Shown: in pieces, positions 59,326-64,000 of the stretch | Layout of the letters: every line of letters starts with the position of its first letter | How positions within the stretch are numbered: the first letter of the stretch is position 1 | Assembly: GCF_001613545.1 (NCBI RefSeq) | Contig: NZ_BDCO01000002.1 | Span: 2,170,001-2,234,000 of the forward strand | DNA from: Terrimicrobium sacchariphilum | Lineage (GTDB): Bacteria > Verrucomicrobiota > Verrucomicrobiia > Chthoniobacterales > Terrimicrobiaceae | Direction of reading: 5' to 3' | DNA length: 64,000 nucleotides | Made by a program: the position numbers and the translations under genes | Notes under the pieces: model-generated | The model's input: the letters and a program-made list of their open reading frames with translations, nothing else | What the model was told of the DNA's origin: nothing | The model's database searches: none

Positions 59326-60339
59326 ATGAACATCATCGACCCACTTTCCGTTGCCTGGCAGGCCGTATCGAAACAGCTCTTCCAGAATTTTCGCTTCGGA
59401 AAGTGGTTCGCTCTGGGGCTTTCAGCCTGGCTGGCAAATATCCTGATCGGGAATACAGGCAACTGCACCTTCCCGTTCAATATTCTCAACGTCCTTTTGG
59501 ATGTAGGTTCCAAGTCGCACTCTTCATCCGGCTTGATACCGCAATGGCCGCAGTTTCTTGCCTCGGCACCGGTTCCGGGGCAGGCGACCACTCCGGATTT
59601 GTCCCAGGCCATTGGCGGCTCTTCAGCGTTTTTGGGCATCTTCGGTGTGATCCTTATCGCTGTCGTGGTGGTCGCACTGGCCTTGGGATTGGTCATGCTC
59701 TGGCTGGGATGCCGTGGGCAGTTCATGCTGCTCGATAACGTGCTTCACGATCGCGACCAGGTGATCAAGCCATGGAAGGAGTTTCGCAAGCACGGCAATA
59801 GTCTGTTTCTTCCCTTCCTCTTTCTTGGCGGCGGCAACATCATCCTGATCTTTGCCGTGGTTATCGGAGTCGTAGCCTTTTCGGAAGTACCGGGCCTCGG
59901 AAATTCCGTGGAGACATGGGTATGGGTTGTGCTCGGACTTGTCTGCATGCTTTCCGTCGCCCTGGTCGTGCTCGCTGCGATACTGCTAATGCTGGTGCGG
60001 GAGGTGGGCTCGGTGTGGATGTATCGCAATGGCGGCACTGCCTGGGATGCGATGAGGCGTATCCTGGCATTGGCCGCGGAAAAGCCTGCCGATGTTGTTC
60101 TCTACATCGTAGCGCGGATCGTACTCGGCATCGTTTTCTGGTCCGCTCTGATGCTTGTCGGATTCGCGACCTGCTGCTTGGGATTTTTGCCGTACCTCAA
60201 TACCGTGATTACTCTTCCTGTCAGCGTATTTCGCGTCGTGTACAATGTGGAGTTGGTCGCCCAGTTTGGTGCGGAGTTTGACGTTCGCATTCCAGGCACT
60301 CCGGCCATTCCGGGGCTTCCTCCGGACGCCGCGGTCTAG
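59326..60339 (+). CDS. Multi-helix membrane protein, unknown
   Basis: A 337-residue membrane protein with about six helices, including VILIAVVVVALALGLVMLWLG, FLFLGGGNIILIFAVVIGV and VWVVLGLVCMLSVALVVLAAILLMLV. The N-terminus IIDPLSVAWQAVSKQLFQNFRFGKWFALGLSAWLAN resembles the start of bacterial DUF7544/DUF4013-like membrane proteins, a tentative link. Its large hydrophilic loop (residues ~60-85) is rich in Ser/Pro. The stop is followed immediately by the LysE-type exporter ATG. No function can be assigned. Confidence 0.7.
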   Translation: MNIIDPLSVAWQAVSKQLFQNFRFGKWFALGLSAWLANILIGNTGNCTFPFNILNVLLDVGSKSHSSSGLIPQWPQFLASAPVPGQATTPDLSQAIGGSSAFLGIFGVILIAVVVVALALGLVMLWLGCRGQFMLLDNVLHDRDQVIKPWKEFRKHGNSLFLPFLFLGGGNIILIFAVVIGVVAFSEVPGLGNSVETWVWVVLGLVCMLSVALVVLAAILLMLVREVGSVWMYRNGGTAWDAMRRILALAAEKPADVVLYIVARIVLGIVFWSALMLVGFATCCLGFLPYLNTVITLPVSVFRVVYNVELVAQFGAEFDVRIPGTPAIPGLPPDAAV

Positions 60340-60963
60340 ATGTCGCCCGCACTCCTGGCCGCCTGGTGTGGAACCATGGCGGTGATCAGTCTCACTCCTG
60401 GTGCCGGGGCCGTGGCCTCAATGTCTAGCGGCGCGACTTATGGGTGGATGCGCGGGATCTGGACAGCCGTCGGGCAGCAGCTCGCCTTGGTGTTTCTACT
60501 AATGGTTGCCGCAGTGGGATTGTCCTCGTTGCTTCACACGGTTCCCTTTGCGTTCTTCGTCATGCAACTGGCGGGAGCGATGTATCTGGCCTGGATCGGC
60601 ATTCGCCTCATCCTTCAGTCGTTTCACGAAAAGCAGATGGGTGGTCCTGGTCGGCAGGCGATTCCCTCCACGCCGACAGGAATGATTCGCCATGGCTTTC
60701 TCGTAAATGCGACGAATCCCAAGGCGCTGCTGGCCATGTTTGTCATCACGCCCCGATTCTTGAATCCGCAGGAGGCCCTCATTCCGCAGTACGCGATCAT
60801 GGGGCTCTGTATGGTCACGATCGATATCGTGGTGATGGCAGGCTACACCGGAGTCGGAGCCTCCGTGCTGCGCTCATTGACCGAGTCCCGCTGGCGGCGG
60901 CGGGTGGATCGGCTTTTTGGATCGCTCTTCCTCATCGCCGCGGTGATCGTGGCGAGAGGCTGA
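60340..60963 (+). CDS. LysE/RhtB family amino acid exporter
   Basis: A 207-residue membrane protein of the LysE/RhtB superfamily with about six helices. LTPGAGAVASMSSGATYGWMRGIW near residue 19 is the family's N-terminal signature (TPGPxxxxxxxxxxxxGxxxG-like), and AGAMYLAWIGIRLIL near 71 the second conserved segment. FLVNATNPKALLAMFVI near residue 120 matches as well. Homologues export lysine, threonine or homoserine lactones; substrate unknown here. Start directly follows the stop of the unknown membrane protein. Confidence 0.88.
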   Translation: MSPALLAAWCGTMAVISLTPGAGAVASMSSGATYGWMRGIWTAVGQQLALVFLLMVAAVGLSSLLHTVPFAFFVMQLAGAMYLAWIGIRLILQSFHEKQMGGPGRQAIPSTPTGMIRHGFLVNATNPKALLAMFVITPRFLNPQEALIPQYAIMGLCMVTIDIVVMAGYTGVGASVLRSLTESRWRRRVDRLFGSLFLIAAVIVARG

Positions 60964-60968
60964 GAGTC

Positions 60969-61697
60969 TCAAGGACGGAAGTTTTCGAAGATGATCGCGT
61001 CCGCATGTTGACTGGCGGCCGCCGCCTCCTCCTTGCTGCGGACCGTCCAGGCCAGGATCGGCAGGCGGTATTTCTTGCGGATCAGCGAAGACGCGAAGGA
61101 CGGGAGATCACGCCAGTCGTGGCTGAGAAAGTGCGGTTTACTGATGCAATTCCACACGTAATTGCGAAGCAGGATGGTCTTCCACCACGGGCGGAAGTCG
61201 TCCTTGTACGAGTACGAGATCTGGCCGCGGGGAGCGCTGAAATAATTCGTGCGGAACCAGCCGAGGGTGAGGGGATTGAAGGACTGGATGGCAAAGGGAC
61301 CGCGGTAGGAAACGAGCTGGCGGCACACCTCCTCCTCCAGCATGCCGGGCTGGGCGGGATTTTTGATCTCGACGAAGATCGGTACGCGCCCATTAACAAG
61401 AGCCAGCACATCCTCGAGCATCGGAATCTTTTCCTGGGTGTCGAAGAGAGTCAGGTTGCGCAGATTGGCCGAGCTCACGCTCGACACCTGAAGACTCATG
61501 CCGCAGAGGCGATCCAGCGAGGCGTCGTGAAATACCGCTGCCTTCAGATCGAGCGTAGCGCGAACGTCGATCTCCACCGCGTAGTCCGCTTCGATGGCGG
61601 CCTCGATGGCCGCCAGCGAGTTTTCCGGACGGGAATAGTCATGCAGACCTCGATGAGCGATAGGTCTGTTGGCTATCCACGCGATGTTTGTGGTCAT
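60969..61697 (-). CDS. Glycerophosphodiester phosphodiesterase
   Basis: A 242-residue GDPD TIM-barrel hydrolase that splits glycerophosphodiesters to glycerol-3-phosphate and an alcohol. IAHRGLHDYSRPENSLAA near residue 13 (HRG and EN) and VEIDVRATLDLKAAVFHDASLDRLCG near 40 (ExD, HD) are the catalytic motifs, with EIKNP near 117 the third. There is no signal peptide, so it is cytosolic. The start is ATG 61697, one base after the rpiB stop; the longer frame is not needed. It is the last gene of the xseA-bioB-rpiB operon. Confidence 0.88.
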   Translation of the reverse strand: MTTNIAWIANRPIAHRGLHDYSRPENSLAAIEAAIEADYAVEIDVRATLDLKAAVFHDASLDRLCGMSLQVSSVSSANLRNLTLFDTQEKIPMLEDVLALVNGRVPIFVEIKNPAQPGMLEEEVCRQLVSYRGPFAIQSFNPLTLGWFRTNYFSAPRGQISYSYKDDFRPWWKTILLRNYVWNCISKPHFLSHDWRDLPSFASSLIRKKYRLPILAWTVRSKEEAAAASQHADAIIFENFRP

Positions 61698-61698
61698 T

Positions 61699-62151
61699 TT
61701 ACTGCATGGGCTGGCCGGCTTCGTAGCGGTCGAGTTCCGCGATGCGGTTGACGTGGCGGCCGCCTTCAAACTCGGTCGTGAGCCAGATGTCGACGATGCG
61801 CAGGGCGATCTCGATCGAGATCATGCGTTCGCCGATGGAGAGCACGTTGGAGTTGTTGTGCTGGCGGGAAAGCTGGGCGGTTTCATCGCTCCAGCATAGA
61901 GCGCAACGCACTCCCTTGACCTTGTTGGCTGCCATGGCCTCGCCATTGCCCGATCCTCCCAGCACAATGCCACGCTCGCATTCGCCCCTAGCCACGGCTT
62001 CTGCCGTCGGGATGATCCAGAGCGGGTAGTCGGTGGAGTCCAGACTGTAGGTGCCGCAGTCCTTGACCTCGTGGCCGAGTTCCTTCAGGTGGGCGATGAT
62101 CTGTTCCTTGTACTTGAAGCCGGCGTGGTCGGATCCGATGGCGATTTTCAT
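61699..62151 (-). CDS. rpiB: Ribose-5-phosphate isomerase B
   Basis: Interconverts ribose-5-phosphate and ribulose-5-phosphate. The 150-residue protein begins MKIAIGSDHAGFKYKEQII (Asp-His at the active site). In the position of the E. coli catalytic cysteine motif it has GGSGNGEAMAANKVKGVRCAL, the variant found in mycobacterial RpiB, where a glutamate acts as base. RQHNNSNVLSIGERMI supplies the phosphate-binding loop. It overlaps bioB by four bases. Confidence 0.93.
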   Translation of the reverse strand: MKIAIGSDHAGFKYKEQIIAHLKELGHEVKDCGTYSLDSTDYPLWIIPTAEAVARGECERGIVLGGSGNGEAMAANKVKGVRCALCWSDETAQLSRQHNNSNVLSIGERMISIEIALRIVDIWLTTEFEGGRHVNRIAELDRYEAGQPMQ

Positions 62152-63113
62152 ACGGGTTGGGGAAGGTCGGAGTAAGGGGCCTGGGGCGTAAGGTCGAGTT
62201 CGCGGAGGAGTTCCATGTCGGCGTCGGCCGCAGGATTGGAAGCGGTGAGCAACTTGTCACCGTAGAAGATGGAGTTCGCCCCGGCGAAGAAGCAGAGCGC
62301 CTGCGCTTCGCGGGTCAGCAGGGTGCGGCCGGCGGAGAGGCGTACCTTGGCCTTGGGCAGGACGATGCGCGTCGTGGCGATGAGGCGCACGATTTCAAAG
62401 ATGTCGACCGACTTGGATTCCTCGAGCGGGGTGCCGCTCATCGGCATGAGACAGTTGATCGGCACGCTCTCGGGCGCGGGATCGAAGGAACACAGCACCT
62501 CCAGCATCTTCAGGCGGTCGTCCTCCGACTCGCCCATGCCGATGATGCCGCCGCAGCACACGCTCAGGCCCGCGCGCTGCACGGCGCCGATGGTGTTAAG
62601 GCGGTCGTCAAAGGTATGTGTGCTGACGATATTCGGGTAATGCTCGGGCGAGGTGTCGATGTTGTGATTGTACGCTGTGACACCGGCCTCACGGAGTTTG
62701 CGGGCTTCGATGTCGCTGAGCTGGCCGAGGGTCACGCAGACCTCCATGCCGAGCTTGTTGACCTCGCGAATGGTATCGAGCATCTGGTCAAACTTCCGGT
62801 CGCCATCGCGCACGCCCTTCCAGGCTGCGCCCATGCAGAAACGGGTGGAGCCATTGGCCTTGGCGCGCTCGGCGTAGGGCATGACCTCCTCGGTGGTCAT
62901 GAGCTTCTCGGCCTTGACCCCGGTGGAGTACCGGGAACTCTGCGCGCAATACGAGCAGTCCTCGCTGCACCCGCCCGTCTTCACACTCAGCAGGGTGCAG
63001 AGCTGCATCTCGTTGTTCGGCCAGAATTCGGTGTGGACCCGACGGCTCGTTTCGATCAGTTGGAAAAAGGGCTGGGAGTAGATGCCCTTGAGGTCTGCGA
63101 AAGTCTTACTCAC
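62148..63113 (-). CDS. bioB: Biotin synthase
   Basis: A radical SAM enzyme that inserts sulfur into dethiobiotin. Its 321 residues have the CSEDCSYCAQSSRY motif near residue 49 (CxxxCxxC), ASR/GAAWKGVRDGDRKF near 97, ETGVTVCCGGIIGMGE-like segment near 186 (here AGLSVCCGGIIGMGESEDD) and GRTLLTREAQALCFFAGANSIFYGDKLLTA near 254. All ligands of the 2Fe-2S cluster, including Cys and Arg positions, appear conserved. No other bio gene is adjacent. It overlaps xseA and rpiB by four bases each. Confidence 0.96.
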   Translation of the reverse strand: MSKTFADLKGIYSQPFFQLIETSRRVHTEFWPNNEMQLCTLLSVKTGGCSEDCSYCAQSSRYSTGVKAEKLMTTEEVMPYAERAKANGSTRFCMGAAWKGVRDGDRKFDQMLDTIREVNKLGMEVCVTLGQLSDIEARKLREAGVTAYNHNIDTSPEHYPNIVSTHTFDDRLNTIGAVQRAGLSVCCGGIIGMGESEDDRLKMLEVLCSFDPAPESVPINCLMPMSGTPLEESKSVDIFEIVRLIATTRIVLPKAKVRLSAGRTLLTREAQALCFFAGANSIFYGDKLLTASNPAADADMELLRELDLTPQAPYSDLPQPV

Positions 63114-64000
63114 GTGGACGGTCTTTCTATCCGCCCCGGTGGCGGCGCGTCAACGCTGCGCGCTTCGGATTCCACCTCGCCGTCCAGGAAACGGGTGCGC
63201 AATGTTGCGCCGGGTGAAACGCCTGCCGCTCGCGTGACCGGCTTGCCGGAGGCATCGAGGGTGATGGTGTAGCCCCGCTGCAGAGTTCCCTCGGGACTCA
63301 GGGCGGAAAGGATTCCCCGGGTATGCTCCAGCCGGGCGTGGCGATTTTCCATCTCGCGCAAGATGCTTTCTTCGAGACGGTTGCCGAACCAGGTGAGCGA
63401 CTGGCGGGCTTGGGCCAGTTTGTTCTCGGGCGACTGGTTTTGCAGGCGGAGGGAGAGGTTTTTCAGCAGATGGCTCGGGCGTTCCCAAGCTTCAGTTGCC
63501 CGGCGCTCGATGATCTCGGCCATCCGGTCGGTTGTCTGGCGGAGTTCCGCGACCCGGCGCTCCGGCTCGCGCAGCGCGGCACTGGAGGCAAGAGCCCTGA
63601 CCTGGGCGGTAAGCAGGTCAAAACGAGCCTCCATCGTGCGGTGCAAACGGGCTGCCTGCTGGCGGAGGCTGGAGAGCACCTCGACCCGATCAGCCGCGAG
63701 GATTTCCGCCGCCGCACTCGGTGTCGGCGCGCGCAGGTCGGCAACAAAGTCCGCAATGGTGAAGTCAATCTCGTGGCCTACTGCGCTGACCACCGGCACG
63801 CTCGCGTCGGCAATGGCTCTGGCGACCACCTCCTCGTTGAATTCCCACAAGTCTTCAATACTGCCGCCGCCGCGCGTGACCACGATCACCTCGACGGGCG
63901 GGAGGTGGTACTTTTCCGGCTCGGAGAATTCCCGCACCGCCTGGGCGATCTCGCGGGAGGCTCCCGCGCCCTGGACGCGCACGGGGTTGATGATGACCTC
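63110..64000 (-). CDS. xseA: Exodeoxyribonuclease VII large subunit, N-terminus outside window
   Basis: The C-terminal 296 residues of the large subunit of the bidirectional ssDNA nuclease. The frame is open to the last base, where it reads EVIINPVRVQGAGASREIAQAV; the N-terminal OB domain lies beyond the window. Seen are VIVVTRGGGSIEDLWEFNEE and VVSAVGHEIDFTIADFVADLRAPTPSAAAE, the catalytic domain, then a long coiled coil (residues with LRQQAARLHRTMEAR and AELRQTTDRMAEIIERRA) and the C-terminal RGYTITLDASGKPV segment. No xseB is visible. Confidence 0.95.
   Translation of the reverse strand, partial: EVIINPVRVQGAGASREIAQAVREFSEPEKYHLPPVEVIVVTRGGGSIEDLWEFNEEVVARAIADASVPVVSAVGHEIDFTIADFVADLRAPTPSAAAEILAADRVEVLSSLRQQAARLHRTMEARFDLLTAQVRALASSAALREPERRVAELRQTTDRMAEIIERRATEAWERPSHLLKNLSLRLQNQSPENKLAQARQSLTWFGNRLEESILREMENRHARLEHTRGILSALSPEGTLQRGYTITLDASGKPVTRAAGVSPGATLRTRFLDGEVESEARSVDAPPPGRIERPST

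Overview
The window is one continuous, gene-dense, GC-rich bacterial chromosome segment. Genes sit nose to tail, many overlap by 1-4 bases (ATGA, TGATG, GTGA junctions), and no stretch above 300 bases lacks a gene. I saw no rRNA, tRNA, CRISPR array, insertion sequence or prophage. The gene set is that of a Gram-negative cell making lipid A (lpxI, lpxB), with complex I, metal importers and peptidoglycan enzymes. A eukaryote-type UDP-glucose pyrophosphorylase, an lpxI/oxidoreductase/lpxB cluster, a Tro/Ytg-type metal importer with two permeases and a GYF-Yip1 protein point to the Planctomycetes-Verrucomicrobia-Chlamydiae group. A Verrucomicrobiota member (Spartobacteria/Terrimicrobium-like) is my best guess, by inference only.

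Layout. 1-5 kb (+): partial START-like secreted protein, UGPase, a halogenase-fold flavoprotein, a UbiD decarboxylase. 5-8.6 kb (-): zinc-type operon hupE, znuA-like gene, a novel 141-aa protein, ATPase, permease. 8.7-13.2 kb: lipoprotein D,D-carboxypeptidase, SWIM-SNF2 helicase, and a prokaryotic ionotropic-glutamate-receptor-like K+ channel. 13.2-19.8 kb (+): nuoIJKLMN, separated from nuoA-H. 19.8-24.9 kb: thyA-folA, YycJ-like hydrolase, GYF-Yip1 protein, FAD monooxygenase. 25-29.8 kb (+): two NirJ/AhbC/AhbD-like radical SAM enzymes joined to feoA-feoB-small Cys-rich protein, behind a palindromic promoter. 29.8-30.9 kb (-): a second glutamate-receptor-like protein with a different pore. 31-35.9 kb (-): M23 peptidase, lpxI, Gfo/Idh, lpxB, HIT protein, hypothetical. 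36-44.6 kb: housekeeping genes (uppP, P-II, xer recombinase, purC) and an NhaR-like regulator facing a DUF1232-TerC pair. 44.6-48.2 kb (-): troABCD-like Mn/Zn/Fe importer. 48.5-55.6 kb: LssY-domain protein, HxlR/NTF2/SDR unit, GGQ rescue factor, transglutaminase, phosphoesterase, hflX. 55.6-64 kb: Nif3-like gene and mpg, a 38-aa lipoprotein with a structured leader, L,D-transpeptidase, asd, a LysE exporter, and the GDPD-rpiB-bioB-xseA operon (xseA runs off the end).

Themes. Metal supply dominates: a His-rich zinc system, a Tro-like system, Feo ferrous iron uptake linked to radical SAM porphyrin chemistry, and TerC. Several promoters carry near-perfect palindromes that look like metal-regulator or LysR/HxlR operators, although no Fur, DtxR or MntR gene lies in the window. 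The least expected elements are the two glutamate-receptor-like channels with different selectivity filters, the radical SAM-Feo fusion locus, the uncharacterised periplasmic protein inside the zinc operon, and the SD-masking leader of the tiny lipoprotein.
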